Assembly: GCA_031769625.1 (NCBI GenBank)
Contig: JAUIMM010000178.1
Location: 30,150,001 to 30,214,000 of the forward strand
DNA: 64,000 nt
Reading direction: 5' to 3'
Source of the DNA: Taudactylus pleione
Taxonomy: Eukaryota > Chordata > Amphibia > Anura > Myobatrachidae
Positions 23,831-36,284 of this stretch are shown here, in pieces. The notes under the pieces were generated by a model. It had not been told where the DNA came from. It made no database searches and was given only the letters and a program-made list of their open reading frames with translations. The position numbers and the translations under genes were made by a program. Position 1 is the stretch's first letter, and each line of letters begins with the position of its first letter.

Positions 23831-24890
23831 AAAATAAACTTACCTTGCAGCAGATCTGATGGGGATAGAACCAGATCTGATGGGGATTGCAACACTATGT
23901 AATTAGGTCCCTCCCCCTCAGAGTAAAATGCAGCGATTTATGGGTTAATCAGGAGGTGCGGGGCTAAATGATGCAATTGTAATGGAATCACGTCATATTG
24001 GCCCTGCCTCCTCCATATTGACCCACGAATCGTGGCAATTTGCCATCGGGGGGCAGGGTTTAGGAAAATGGTGCTGCCAAACACTCCAGTCTGTCAGAGG
24101 GGGTTTTGCGGGCATAAATGTGTGGCTTTTGTGGTGTTACCCCCTTGGAAGGTGACACCCCGGGTGGCCTGCACCCCTCACACCCTGCTAGTGATGCCAC
24201 TGTTCCAATGTATGGATTAGTGGTTTGAAGGAACTGATGCAAATTGAGGTTGGTCACCTAGTGGCGGACTGGGAAGGAACTGAGGCAAAAATTGGTTGGT
24301 CTCCTAGTGATGGACTCGGGTGGAGTTGTCAAAAATGTGTCAGAACTAGGTGGGAAAATGCGGTAGGGAGCAGACAGTATCAGGTTACAGGAAAGCCAAG
24401 GATAGAACCAGAAATTCAAAAATTACTTGCACTCACCTGTAAGGAGCCACAGCCACCTAGAGTCAGCCGCCCTGCATCAACCAGCAAGAGCAGCTGTCCA
24501 CAACTACAGACCAAGACCTGGGGATGCTGGCAGTGCCAGCAGTGAACGGAGAGAGGGGACCGTTGGCAGTGGGAGCGCTTTCAATGTAGCAGATCCTGCA
24601 ATGGAAACGCTGCAGCCTCTTGAGACCAGCACTACTAGACCTTGTAAGTAAACACTGGCCTCCAGCACACTATGACTGGAAATGAATGGTATTGTTGTTA
24701 ATAATGTGTAGAAACAAATACAGGTCTAAATTGATGATTTTGGCTATTTTTTTATCAATTTTTCAAGAAATTCAAAACCGAAGCCAAAGCCAAAACCAAA
24801 ACAATTGAGGGTGGTTTTGCCACATCCAAAACACAACAATATTTAGAGCCAAAACCCAAACCAAAACACAGGGGTCTGTGTTCATCTCTA

Positions 24891-25589
24891 TTTTTTATTT
24901 AATTTTTTGGGGTTTATGCATTAAGGCTACAATACATCACCTAGTAAAATTTACAGTTACTAACTATTGGGGACCATCGTGCATTCCTTTCAATTATTCT
25001 GGAGCTTTTCAGACCATCATATAACTAAAAGAGAAACTGTTGAAAAACCACAGAAAAAACACTGTTTTCAAAATCATCACTTTAGACATTATGGTCCTGA
25101 CATTGTGACAATTATTAGCAAATAAAAAAAAGCAATTGACACCTATCTTTGTTCTCCCCCCTTCTTCTTATCTCCAGCATTATAATGAAACATGCCCTTT
25201 CAACTTGGGTCTTAGCCTAACAACTATCATAAGTTTATTGCTCTGCATTTACTCATAGCAAGAAACTCAGAAATACCATAATCTAATTTTTGACAATTTT
25301 GCAGCTTTCTTAATAGCCTTAATATATTTCATGCTTGCTTAATGATTCTTGTTGTTCAGTAATGCCCCGAATTTGAATTCCATTTTTCTCCTATCCCATT
25401 CCCCACTTGTCACCCTTTTTAAAAAATTTTGTAATTGCAGACCACATCTCTTCCTTTGGTTTGATACTGTACTAGAGATGCCTTATGACCAAAAACTGTA
25501 CTGAGCCTGCTAATTTACAAGAAAATGTTGTCACATACGTAGTATCATCAAAATCTGTTATCAGTTTTTATCCAATATTGCCTTTTTAT
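24891..25589. other. No recognised feature
   Basis: AT-rich unassigned DNA between two DNA transposons. Confidence 0.45.
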
Positions 25590-26190
25590 AGGTACGGACT
25601 GGGGCTTCTGATCAGTCCTGGTAGTCCCCCTGCACGCGTGCTTGCAAAAAGGGCATGGCCAGAGGTGCCAAGAGGGGGGCAGAGCGGGTACTAATTACCT
25701 GGGCCTGGGCATGCTGGAGGGGCCCAGCACCATGCTCTTACCTCACAGCAGCCCAGAACATGCTGCTGTGTGCTGGGCTGCAATGGGAGACTGCTTGCGG
25801 CTGCTGAGAAGCAGCCTCAGCAGTCTCCTATGCCTGTCACACTGATCTCACCCCCCCTGGCTTTGCACCAGGCTGATTGGCCGGCGCTGCAATAATTGTT
25901 TGTATTTAATCATAAGGGGGCATGGCCATGACTCCCACAATTAGGCCATGCCCCCTTACCCCGGCCCAGCACAGCTCTCAGTGCCCCTGGGCATGGCCTC
26001 ACCACAAAAGGGGCATGGTTTCATCTCGTAGGGGCCTGGCCTTGTGGCACTCCCCCATTTTTCAAAAACTCGGCTGAGCAGAGCGCCGTGAGGTGGAGCT
26101 GATCAGTAAGGTTTTAAGACTGGACTGGCCCATCAAGCCACCGGTCATTCTGACATTTGCCAGAAATGCCAGACGGCCAGTCCTGCTGTG
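25590..26190. mobile_element. hAT-type MITE with 9-bp CCTTTTTAT flanks
   Basis: CCTTTTTAT stands on both sides (25581-25589 and 26191-26199), one base longer than the usual 8-bp hAT duplication. The end motifs GGACTGG (left) and CCAGTCC (right) are inverted. The middle (about 25660-25990) belongs to family C (23314-23664, 51840-52226), so this may be a composite or a longer relative. Confidence 0.7.
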
Positions 26191-26481
26191 CCTTTTTATG
26201 TACCTCTGTTTGTAGTAGCACTGCCTTTACACTGATAAAACTTTAATAAAAATATTTTACCACAAAATAAGAAAACAATGTTTCCTGATGCTGGGATTAA
26301 CATCTCACATTTAGGCAAAGATGTTATTTAGAGCCTTATTAAACTTTTATTAAAGAAAAATGATCGCGCACCCCGCATCTGCTGTGCAGTTTTACGTAAA
26401 GGAGCAGAATGCATTTTAAAACCTGTCTTAGGCCAGTATTGCCTCCATTATATTTTAGTGGGCAATGTTTCTTCTCATTTA

Positions 26482-27104
26482 GGACCTCATTCAGAGGCGG
26501 TCGCTCGTGAGCGATCGGTCGCACACAAAATGATCGAAAATATGCATAACGAGCGCTCAAACGCAACGCACATCGTAAGCGCGGAAACACCCACAACAAT
26601 GAAAGCACACCTCCTATCTCTATGGGCTAATTCAGAGTCGGTCGCAGGCGGCAACCTACGTCAGCACGATTAACACCTGTTACATTGTTAACTGCCTACA
26701 GACATCGGTTGAGGCAGAAACCATCGCCTGCACTCGCAGTGCTTAAGGTAGACCCTGGGCTACCTTTAGCACTGCGAGCAGTAGCATCGTAGTTGCAACG
26801 AGATGACGTGTGTGATGACTCACTCAGTAATATATGCACGCCCTTAAAATGCCCTTTTTAAGGTCAACCACGCCTGTGTTCGCGCCACCACACCCCCATT
26901 CACAAGCACCTTCCCCTGTAACCACCCAAAAATGGCACAAAATGTCAATCACAGCTACGACCTCCTAGTGACTAGCGAGCAAGAGGATTGCGGTCGGAAA
27001 GAAAGGCTTGCGCACACGCACTGCCATGTGTGCGCATGCGCAGTTGAAAAAAACATCACTCGCTACATCCAATCGCTCTGTGCAACTGCCTCTGAATGAG
27101 GTCC
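26482..27104. mobile_element. MITE, family A, diverged subfamily, 623 bp
   Basis: Ends GGACCTCATTCAGAGGCGG and, reversed, GGACCTCATTCAGAGGC; TTA duplicated on both sides (26479-26481 and 27105-27107). The interior shares CAAGCACCTTCCCCTGTAAC and TTCGCGCCACCACACCCC with 1133-1673 and 53503-54101. A second end-like motif (TAATTCAGAGTCGGTCGC) near 26629 hints at an internal duplication of the terminus. Confidence 0.85.
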
Positions 27105-27250
27105 TTAATGTGTTTAAATGTCTAACACAACTAGAACACATATTGTCACACTACAAATAAAAAGACACAAATTCCAAGCTACAGTAATAAGGTTAGGCTA
27201 TTCAAAGCAGGCAAACAATAATGTATCTTGATCTGCAGTTATATTATTAT

Positions 27251-28080
27251 TGGAGATGTGCCCAGGACCATTTTTGCTAGTTTTGATTCTAACTTGTTGC
27301 CCGGTTTTGGTTTTGTCAAACCACCGTGACTGTTTTTTTGTTTTTTTTTAAATTAAGCAAAAAAAGCTAAAATCACATAATTTTAGCTGTTTTTGCTCTT
27401 AGAGTATTATTAACCTCAATAACATCAATTTCCACTGAAATCCAGACAATTTTGCCCACCTCACAGCTAACAATATTGCTATCAATATTCAATTTTGCAA
27501 CTGGGTGAGAGCAATCATACTTACTTCCCCTTGCAAAGGATTGTTATATAGACAGTTGTTTTTTTAAAAGAGTAGTCTTCTTGGTCTTCTTCTGGGATGA
27601 AGATCCAATCCCAGGAGCAGCAGGCCTAGCACTTAAGACTTAAGAGTCTGAGCTGAGTCTATGATAGCGGTGGCCCATAGCTGCCACCGTCACACTCCAC
27701 ATCTGACACTAGGCATGGGAATCGGAATGATGATGATGATGATGATGATTCTAGATTCCACTAGGCATTTGCATATAATGCCTAGGGGCCAGCTCTGGAT
27801 ACAGTAGCTTAAACTCAATATGAATGAACATTTTCTTTCTTTAATTAAGCAGTACTTTTTCTCATAGAGTACTGGGACTGCTGTGATATCTGCCCCAGCA
27901 TTTTTAGAATAGATAAACCTTTGCCAATAGCATCAGTGAGGACAGTACTTGAGAACACCCAAAAAATCTTTAGTTCCAGAGTATGTTTACCTGTAGTAGT
28001 GTGAAGACAGGACAGTGTTTACTCAGAGACCAGGAGTGATGCAGGGTGCATAAAAATAGATACCAGCCTAACTAACTGAC
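27251..28080 (-). mobile_element. hAT (ZBED-type) 3' end fragment
   Basis: Starts TGGAGATGTGCCCAGGACC, followed by TTGGTTTTG tracts, AGCTAAAATCACATAATT and CACCTCACAGCTAACAATAT, aligned with 5511-5800. No transposase frame is left and the other end is missing. A (GAT)n run lies at about 27727-27750. Confidence 0.65.
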
Positions 28081-28322
28081 AACCCCCATTTGTGTAATAA
28101 TATTCCCTGTCACATAACCCTAACAGTTTTTATGTATCTTGTGCTGCATATAATTGCAGCTTGGGAAAAAGACAAGCAATCCCAGTTTCCACAGCAACCA
28201 CTGTTACTCATTATTTCTTGTGGTTCATCACTGATTATGCAGGGTTTAAACTTGCTGATAATCAGTGATAATTGCTGTTCTTTGTAGAACCACGAGTTGT
28301 TTAATAAACTATCCTTACAATG

Positions 28323-28870
28323 CAGGGCCGGACTAGGACTAAAAATAGGCCCTGGCATTTAAAGAGCAAACAGGCCCAACTCACGACAGCATCTGGCTCC
28401 TGGCATAGACTCCTCCCCTTACTATTCCTGGCCCCTCCCACTTCTTAGTCTATGCTCTTACAAATATAATTAATATTAGAACAACATGCAAGTACACATC
28501 ATTCTCTGTATTAAAAATGTAATACCTACAACCGAGCTCATCCTGCAGGGGATTCAAACGTGCCATAGTCAGACATTACTGGTGTAGGTCACACACAAAG
28601 AAAAGGGAAGGCATTTTCCCAAATGACCAAGCCATAGCTTAGCAGTTGTACAGGATTAGATAGTGTTCACTGCAGGAATTTTTTAGGGCAGAGGTCCTGA
28701 ACACAGAGGACACATCTGTGCACACCAAAGCAGAGCTGTAGCTACACATTTTAACAAAAGAGCATTTGTGACACAATCCACAGGTAAAGCAGGGAGTGGT
28801 CTTGCTGGGAAGGTGCATAACCACATAGTAGTACCCCCAATTCAAATTATGCCACACAGTAGTGCCTCTT
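28323..28870. mobile_element. Possible hAT-type MITE, one end only
   Basis: CAGGGCCGGACTAGGACT at 28323 is a hAT-like terminus. I find no matching right end or duplication, so the extent is a guess. Confidence 0.35.
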
Positions 28871-28875
28871 AGTCA

Positions 28876-28955
28876 CATTATTATTATCCTCTATTTCTAT
28901 GGCGCCATAAGTGTTCCGCAGCGCCTTACAAAGTACATAAACAAATAAGTGAGCA
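28876..28955 (-). repeat. SINE/LINE tail remnant
   Basis: On the minus strand it reads AAGGCGCTGCGGAACACTTA, ATGGCGCCATAGAAATAGAG, then (ATA)n, similar to the tails of the SINEs elsewhere in the window. Confidence 0.5.
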
Positions 28956-29623
28956 ACAAATTAAACACTGTGCACTGGAGTTCCAACTGCGAGGTACGAT
29001 GTGCTGCTGAATGAGGGGTTGTCTATCCTCCCAATGATATCAGGCAAATAAAATCTCAATGTATTCAGCTCACTATCCCTGTGAAAAATGACTGTATGAC
29101 AGATGTGAAATGGTGTCAATAATATGGGATTTATTGTTTTTGACACTTATAAAAACATGCATATGCGTATAAATTGTTTGGGGCTTTGTTAATCCTCCTC
29201 CTGGGGTGGGTAGGATGAATGGAGCCTATAGGGTTACTTGCTGTCCATATAGTAGATGTGGGGTGTGTGTGGAAATAGTAACTGTCTCTGTAGACAATGC
29301 AGTGTCCCGCTGCTGTCTAAGCTGGTAAAGTCACTGTATGGCTATATGTGATGGTGCCTGGGTAATCTTCAATACAGGTAGGAGACCACTGGGGCTGTGG
29401 GGCTCGGTGTCTGGACTAGTAGGTCTGAACTGTGTCCAACCCGGGTGTCCTCTAGTGAAAGGAGAGACCCCGGGATCTCAGCGTGTAGCATGACGCTGCT
29501 GTCTAAGGGGAGGGGAGAGCCAGTCTGCGGCCTCCGATGGACGTGGAAAGAATGATTTTTGGATCAGCTGTCTCCGCGCTGGAGCAATGATGAATTGCCC
29601 CGGCGCTCGTGTAGCGTTAGAAT
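28956..29623. other. No recognised feature
   Basis: The motif CTGCTGTCTAAG occurs twice (about 29310 and 29493). Otherwise unassigned. Confidence 0.4.
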
Positions 29624-29661
29624 GTTAATTATCAGGGTCCGTTAAGACCCCGATAATTAAC
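29624..29661. other. Hairpin with 16-bp stem
   Basis: 29624-29639 pairs with 29646-29661 at 15 of 16 positions around a 6-nt loop. It lies just left of a (GGGA)n-like purine tract (29685-29757). Confidence 0.65.
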
Positions 29662-29684
29662 ATCAAATACACCCCTAAGAGAGG

Positions 29685-29757
29685 GAAAGGGGTGAGGGAG
29701 AGAGAGACAGGAAGGGAGAGAGAGAGAGGGAGGAAGGGACAGGGAGGGAGACAGGGT
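29685..29757. repeat. GA-rich simple repeat
   Basis: Imperfect GAGA/GGGA purine tract. Confidence 0.9.
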
Positions 29758-29761
29758 AATG

Positions 29762-30010
29762 ATGTGTACACACGTTGCAATTTAAAAGAAGGATTTGAAC
29801 GATAACGATATCGTTACCGTAATCTTTCAAATCGTTCTTTTAAATGGTCCCTAACAACTTAACGTCAACCAGCAATATCGTCAACCAGACATGCATGCCG
29901 GTCAACTTGCTCGATTTCCCACGAATACTGGACAGGTTTATTTTCACGCTGCAATTTAAATTTGAGTTTTGACATGCCCCACTCTGCAAAATTTGAATCA
30001 GCCCCACCTG
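29762..30010. mobile_element. Partial GTACACAC-type palindromic MITE
   Basis: GTGTACACACGTT near 29764 resembles the ends of 38666-39021 and 51098-51432. A near-palindrome follows (29781-29844) centred on CGATATCG, with the same AACGAT motifs. The right end is not found. Confidence 0.5.
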
Positions 30011-31740
30011 CAGCGCAACATGGTTCTGCCACGGTGTAAATTAACTTGATTATTGCTTTGCTTCCAATGCTGAACCAGCCCATAGTTTTTATTTAAATGT
30101 TGGTTTATTGTGTCACTGGGGAGATGGCCCAAGGCACTATAGCATTGGTATAGATGATCATGCAACTGGGGTGCTTACCCACAACCCCCAAATGTTCATA
30201 TATGACTGAAATGTTCATACAGAATATCAGTGTTTAATACAGATGAGTGAAACAATTAGAGAAAGCTTGAGATGCTACAGATTTTGGCTGTTATGTGGGT
30301 TTCAAATCAACTGAAGTATGGAATCGTGATAAGTTTACACATAGAGGGATATTTGATTAGTGAAAATGGTACAAAATAATTTAACATTATAAACACTGTA
30401 AATCTCTTCTGCTCATGTAACAGGAAACCTGCCACTACCTGCAATGTATATGAAAATATATTGTGCTCAGGAATATATGGATGCTGACTAGAACTAGAAT
30501 TGTTTGTCACCTGTTGCTACATATAAATACAGCTTTATTTTTTATGCTGTGTAAATTAATGTTATCTATTTTATTTCAGGAACAAGGTATGGGTAGCTGT
30601 CTCTTTGCTACAGAAATAAATTACCTGTTTAATCTCCATGAACTGAAAAGTTACTTTTTATTTTCTCCGAGTTGTATTTTATCTATTTTTTTATATTCAT
30701 TCAGCTGCAGTATTTCTGTTTGTCTTTGATTTTTTTTTAACGATTGCTGTCCAGTGCTCCATTCCATAGATCAATAGATTGCAGTTCTCTTCTCAGAGAA
30801 AAGTAGCTGCCATGTTGAGAATAAATGTCAACATTCATTTGATATGTCATGTTGTGCTCTGGTAACATGTTCTGTTCATGGTGGTTTGTGGAAGTAAGAC
30901 TCGAGCAGCAAGCTGCTATAACTGTCCCAAATGCAGTCAGTAGCACCGCACTAATTAGGTAAATATTTCAGCAATCAAGAAGTTCTCATGGAACAATAAC
31001 ACAGACTGAAACCAAGCATTAAATTGCTAATTATCTTAGAAATTGCAGAGGACCATCCTAATTTTAATGTTTTAAGCTGAATAACATATGGTATACAAGA
31101 TAAGTCATTCATAACAAATTCTATAAACGTCTAAGCACTGCACAGCAGGGATATTAATGCAGAGTAAGAAATATTAGTATTTGTTTGTTAGCAAAAATAA
31201 TGATACCCACAATTTAACAGTTTACTGCACTACTGTACTCCATGAAGCATGGAAGTGGTTTCCGGTGTATCACAGATTTTTTTGACATTATTCATGGTTA
31301 CATAATAGCATGTCCTTAATAAGGATCCATCTTTCTAAATCACTCCACTGTTCTTCCCATTAGATTTGTACTTAGACACTTTAGTAACTGTGTCATTGTG
31401 TTGCACAAAGCTCAAATATGCTGCAATTCATCTTTCATCTTTTCAGCTGGCACTTTGACACATTCTCGCTACACATGTCAAATGATGAAAAGTATGCAGC
31501 TCATGCAAACTGTGTTTTGTATATGAAATTACTATGTTCACATCTCAGATTAAATGAATGCATCAGATACATCTGCTATCTGAGCAAATGTAACTGTCAG
31601 TCACTTAGTAATAAAAAAACACTCAATAGCTGAGAGCTACAAGTGATCAACCTTTTTTTATACTCAGATCACAAAAGCTTCACTGTTTACTAAAAAACAA
31701 ATGAATAATTAAGAAATGGTAAGCAGGCATCCAGCCTCTC
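30011..31740. other. Unassigned DNA
   Basis: I see no gene, RNA or named repeat. Frames up to 88 residues are hydrophobic low complexity. Confidence 0.45.
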
Positions 31741-31743
31741 TAA

Positions 31744-31883
31744 GGGGGAGATTTAATAAAGCTTGGAGAGAGATAAAATTGGAGGGAAATAGCACCAACC
31801 AATCAGCTCCTAACTGTCATTTTTCAAACACTAGCTATTTATCTTCAATTTTATCTATCTCCAAACTTTATTAAATCTCCCCC
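31744..31883. mobile_element. Short MITE with TAA duplication, 140 bp
   Basis: Ends GGGGGAGATTTAATAAAG and, reversed, the same with little change; TAA on both sides (31741-31743 and 31884-31886). Its middle (AATCAGCTCCTAACTGTC, TTTTTCAAACAC) is shared with 33581-33778, so the two are related. Confidence 0.8.
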
Positions 31884-32019
31884 TAAATTATCAAACAGCC
31901 CCAGTGTTAGACAGTCTAGATTGATTTCCAATGCAATAGGGAGACCAAAAGTATGAAATCAGCCAGTGGTGAGCACAGGGCTGGTGCCTCAATACAGAGG
32001 GGAGTCACAAAAAAACTGT

Positions 32020-32378
32020 GGGCCTGATTCCAAGATTTCCACAATGCTGATATTTATGCAGATCGAGCAATTGTTATCCCATGCGCATGTTTGAATGGCA
32101 CACTGCACACATGCAGTGATTGGATTCCAATTACGCTCGCACAGAGCATCTACTTGCAAAGTGAGTGACAGGCAGTTAGTGTTTGGGGAAGGTAATGGGG
32201 GGTGGTTAGAAAAACGCATTTATATGCTCTTTCATTGGCATGCATATCTCCATTGCAATCTCGTTCACAGTATGAGAGCTCTCAGTGTGTAAGGAGAGTG
32301 GCAGTGTTTGTGGCAGACTTCACTCAGAAGCAGTATGACTGCCTGATCTGTGTCGATAATTGGGTAATTGACAAGCTT
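32020..32378. mobile_element. MITE, family B, inverted and truncated
   Basis: From GGGCCTGATTCCAAGATTT it follows the reverse complement of 21789-22234 (TTTGCAAAGTGAGTGACAGG-like text, ATTGGCATGCAT, GACTGCCTGAT) and stops short of the opposite terminus. Confidence 0.65.
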
Positions 32379-33090
32379 AGGTCCTTGAAATGGCAATATT
32401 GAGACCCCAATGGTCCCGGTTTAATGGATAGGAGTCATTAAGACACTTCTCCATTATTCCAAAATAAAAAAAATCACACCTTTACATTCTTGCAAATTTC
32501 AATGCAATACGTTGAATATGAACTGATGTCATGCTTACTTGATACCCATCTTAAAAAAAGAGTGTTTAAAACTGAAAAAAATGACCAAAAAGAGCCCGTG
32601 TTTTAAATACAAATAACACTGGTCACAAAATGTGAAACTCCAAATATCACACTTTATTTTATATTAAATAGATGCAGGAATACAAATAATTGACATTTCA
32701 CTTTGCAGGGTATGTAAAAGCACTTGTCCTTTTAACAGACCTCTCTGCATATTAACCTCCTTGTAAATACACACAAACATTCACTTTGTTTAAAAATGTC
32801 AGTTTACCATTGCAAAACACAAAAGCTGGATCTGACATTAAGTAATATACAACATATAGTTGTGAAAGGGCATTAATCACTTTGATATTTATACATTTGA
32901 TTTTTTTAAATAATTGAATTGAATTTTACTACTGTTTGTAAGAAAAATAAATACAAAATGGCATATGTAAAGAGAATGTGTACCCCCTGGCCATATAGCA
33001 CATTTATGAAAATGTTTTACTCCTTTGTGTGAAATGATAATAGGGGACATAGCCATCCCAAAACTGAAGTCTAGGAACTAACATTGGCAC
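32379..33090. other. No recognised feature
   Basis: AT-rich unassigned DNA. Confidence 0.45.
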
Positions 33091-33094
33091 ACTG

Positions 33095-33520
33095 GGTCCA
33101 CATACATCTAGCCTCCTGGCGCATTAAACAGCCCTTCTAGTCATGCCATGACATGGTGTGACTCAGTAGCGCTGAGCATCTTTCCCTGCATCTTTTTACC
33201 TTGAAATGTATCTTATTTGCACAACGGTGCAAATATATAGCACAACCAACTTCCGCTGATTAAAATGATATGCAGCATGCTTATGTTCTGTGAGTGAATG
33301 CGGGTGTATCTGCATGTGAAACACTATGCTACAGTGTTACAGTCACTGACACTGTAACATAGCATAGCTAGTGCTATCTATTTGCATCATTGCGCAAATA
33401 AGATGCATTTGAAGGTAAAAAGATGCACAAAAAGACGTTCTGTGCTACCGAGGCACACTAAGCTCCCACGTTATGTGTGGTGTGACTTGTAGTGCACGGA
33501 GCATAGATGTATGTGGGCAT
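33095..33520. mobile_element. Foldback element with 46-bp inner arms
   Basis: 33188-33233 pairs with 33381-33426 at 41 of 46 positions, and weaker complementarity continues outward (GTGTGACTCAGTAGC against GCTACCGAGGCACAC). The centre has a further stem (near 33330-33362, ACAGTGTTACAGT and ACTGTAACAT). A related half lies at 39217-39300. Confidence 0.75.
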
Positions 33521-33580
33521 ATCTGTATTTGAGATTGTTGGCAACATCCATACATGACCTCTTTATTTCAAACAAACTAA

Positions 33581-33778
33581 GGAGTCTATTTACTAAGCAG
33601 TGTTAGGAGAAGTGAAAAGTGAAGAGCAAAAAGTTATAAGGTGCCAGCCAATCAGCTCCCAACTGTCATTTTTCAAACACAGCCTGTGAGATGGCAGTTA
33701 GGAGCTGATTGGCTGGCACCTTATCACTTTTCACTCTTCACTTTTCACTTCTCCTAACACTGCTTGGTAAATAGACCC
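33581..33778. mobile_element. Near-perfect palindromic MITE, 198 bp
   Basis: Ends GAGTCTATTTACTAAGCAG and, reversed, GGGTCTATTTACCAAGCAG; the arms stay complementary almost to the centre, including CAGCCAATCAGCTCCCAACT against AGTTAGGAGCTGATTGGCTG. It abuts the LINE fragment that begins at 33779. Confidence 0.85.
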
Positions 33779-34960
33779 TCAACCTTCTGGCATTAACAGA
33801 AACATGACTCACACAATTAGAAATCTCCTCCCCTACAACACTTACCTCCAGTCCTGGAAACAGCAAAGGAGGTGGCATTGGAATATTACTGCCCCAATTT
33901 TTCACATACACTGTTCTACCACAGGTACCATCACTCACATTTACATCTTGTGATGTACATTCTATCAGGATTTCCCCCCATTCTCATTGTGTGTTGTGGC
34001 ATTTATCACCCACCTGGGCCATCCAAACAATATCTTGAGCAATTTTTTTGCCTGGCTCCCTGTAGTCTTATCCTCTAACATCCCCACCATCATGATGGGT
34101 GATTTCAATATCCCTATTGATAGTCCACAATCTCCTTCTGTATCCTAACTACTCTCTCTAACATACTCTCTTGGCCTCTCACAGTGGACTGACTCCTCTA
34201 TTCATCAGAAGGGCCACAACATTGATCATTTATTCACCAGACTAAGCTCAGTTTCACTAACACGTCTTTCATTCTCTCAGATAGCAACCTTATCACATGA
34301 AGGCTCTCCTCAATTACTTCAAACTTACAGTCACTGTAGTCTACCAAAACTTCTCAAACCTCCAGAAATATTTACACTATTAATGTTTAAATAACTTTAC
34401 ACCTCTCTGCAACAACTACTTTCACCAATTTCTACATTCACTTCTTCTGAGATTGCTGTATCATACCTTAGACAATTTCTATAAATAGCCCTCGATGAAT
34501 TGGCTCCGGCTACACATCACACTCCGTTTCAACGTCAGTGGCGTAAATCTCGTACTCCAAAGGATATCCTCACATATAAGACTATTTATCTATCATAAGG
34601 TTCTGGACACTGCCAAGCAAACATATTTCCAATCTTTCATCTCTGCTCATATTTCTAATCTCAAGTGACTTTTTAATAAATTGAAATCACTTTTTACCCC
34701 TCCAGCACCCAACTCACCAGCTACTATCAGTGCCCAAGATATTGCTTCCTATTTTAGGAACAAGATTGATAAGATCCAAAATAAAACTTCATGCTCTTCC
34801 TCAGCCAGCGACCTGCTCAATTCCTTTCCTGAACCCTCAGGCATCATCTCCTCATTTGATCCCACAAATGAAGATGAAGTATCTACACTCTTTTCATCTT
34901 CCAACACTAATATTTCTCCTCTTGGTCCTATACCCTCACAAATCAGCAAAGACTGAGAGT
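33779..34960 (+). pseudogene. L2-like LINE fragment (endonuclease to pre-RT linker)
   Basis: Broken frames give LLALTETWLTQL and GGGIGILLPQFFTYT (EN domain, 33783-33915), MMGDFNIPID (34091-34120), GHNIDHLFTRLSSVSLTR (about 34210), ALDELAPATHHTPFQRQW (about 34490) and the linker ASYFRNKIDKIQNK (34747-34788), ending SPLGPIPSQISKD at 34956. This order (AP-type endonuclease motifs ETW and GDFN, then the ...F..KID.I linker) fits the L2 group of non-LTR retrotransposons. Stops separate the parts and the reverse transcriptase is missing. Confidence 0.7.
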
Positions 34961-35722
34961 TCTGACATGACACATATTTTCATTTTATTATTTACCTATA
35001 TATTCGTTGCTGATAAATTAGAAACATTTGGATAAAGTCTTTTTGACACTTCAGTAAAAATCCTAGCGATATATATTCTTTGTATGAATTGAGACATTTT
35101 AAGATGGACCCAAATACTGTAGTAATAAATGTCCAAAATCAGACATATCAGCCTCATACATGCCTACACAGTATGACTAGAGACTTGTGGATTATTTAGA
35201 AAACTCATAGGCACCTTCCATGTGCATGGATTAAAACTATTGCACAAAGTCATTTAGAAAATTGAAGTTCACAATGGAAAATGTATTCTGTTTGGCAATA
35301 TTAAACTACTAAAGCAAAATCAAGTAATCTAGGGTCATCTAGTCATGTGCCAAGCAAAATGTTGAGCCTTTTTACAGTTACACCCCATTACTAATGTTCC
35401 TTGACATATATGAAATTAATTAAAATATGTAAGAGACAAATGCATCTGCTCCTTATGGAGCCTGACAGACCTTATGTCATCTAAGTGTAGTGTTATGTTC
35501 TGCTTATGATGCATCCATATGCCAGCACCTACATTTATGTATCTGTTTCTCTAAATGACATTGAACTGATTTCAGCCAGACAAGAATTTGTAGCTCAACT
35601 AAAATCAGTTTCCCCATACAAATGGCATGGAGATTGGCTGAGCTGAACAGACTTGTTTGGGTCAACTCCATGTAAATTTGCTATGGGAAGAAGTTGATTA
35701 TGATGGCTGTGGCAACCTTGAT
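34961..35722. other. No recognised feature
   Basis: Unassigned AT-rich DNA. Confidence 0.45.
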
Positions 35723-35796
35723 GCATTCACATGAGCGCACTTACAATATAATATAGTGCAATAATACAGTAAATTAGTAACCAGAGTGTAATATAT

Positions 35797-35843
<47 letters not shown>

Positions 35844-35963
35844 ACCTAATAGCTAAATGACATTTAACTGAAGGGAATCAGACAAGCATTCACATGGGCG
35901 CACTTACAATATAATATAGTGCAATAATACAGTAAATTAGTAACCAGAGTGTAATATATACAG

Positions 35964-35996
<33 letters not shown>

Positions 35997-36121
35997 GTGT
36001 GTACCTAATAGCTAAATGACATTTAACTGAAGGGAATCAGACAAGCATTCACATGGGCGCACTTACAATATAATATAGTGCAATAATACAGTAAATTAGT
36101 AACCAGAGTGTAATATATACA

Positions 36122-36167
<46 letters not shown>

Positions 36168-36210
36168 ACCTAATAGCTAAATGACATTTAACTGAAGGGA
36201 ATCAGACAAG
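35723..36210. repeat. Three-copy tandem duplication (about 160-bp unit with an internal (TA)n)
   Basis: Units begin GCATTCACATGGGCGCAC at 35723, 35886 and 36045 and end GGGAATCAGACAAGC. They are nearly identical except for the length of the internal TA tract, so the duplication is recent. Confidence 0.95.
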
Positions 36211-36284
36211 CCTTTACTGCTCAGCCAATAGAAAACAGTTTTGCTGCAGTGAGATGTCAATTTATGTGAAATTAGAATTATAAG

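Larger units (their letters stand above)
22380..24890 (+). mobile_element. Second ZBED-type hAT remnant with nested insertions
   Basis: The acidic/BED region at 22400-22800 matches the minus-strand copy at 8990-8326. At 24640-24890 the sequence is the reverse complement of the 5511-5800 type 3' end and stops at CATCTCTA (24883-24890). Between them lie a hAT MITE (23314-23664), a long microsatellite and a two-copy 50-bp duplication near 24227-24318. I cannot place the 5' end. This copy shows that the BED exon and the TTTTGGTTTTGG-type end normally lie in the order 5'-BED ... 3' end. Confidence 0.6.

Noticed and set aside
23512..23859. 115-residue frame and minus-strand Tyr/Ile-rich frames
   Set aside because: They translate the (CA)n/(TA)n microsatellite and part of a MITE.
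35800..36160. Regularly spaced repeats considered as a CRISPR-like array
   Set aside because: Three long tandem units with TA microsatellites in eukaryotic DNA, not short direct repeats with unique spacers.
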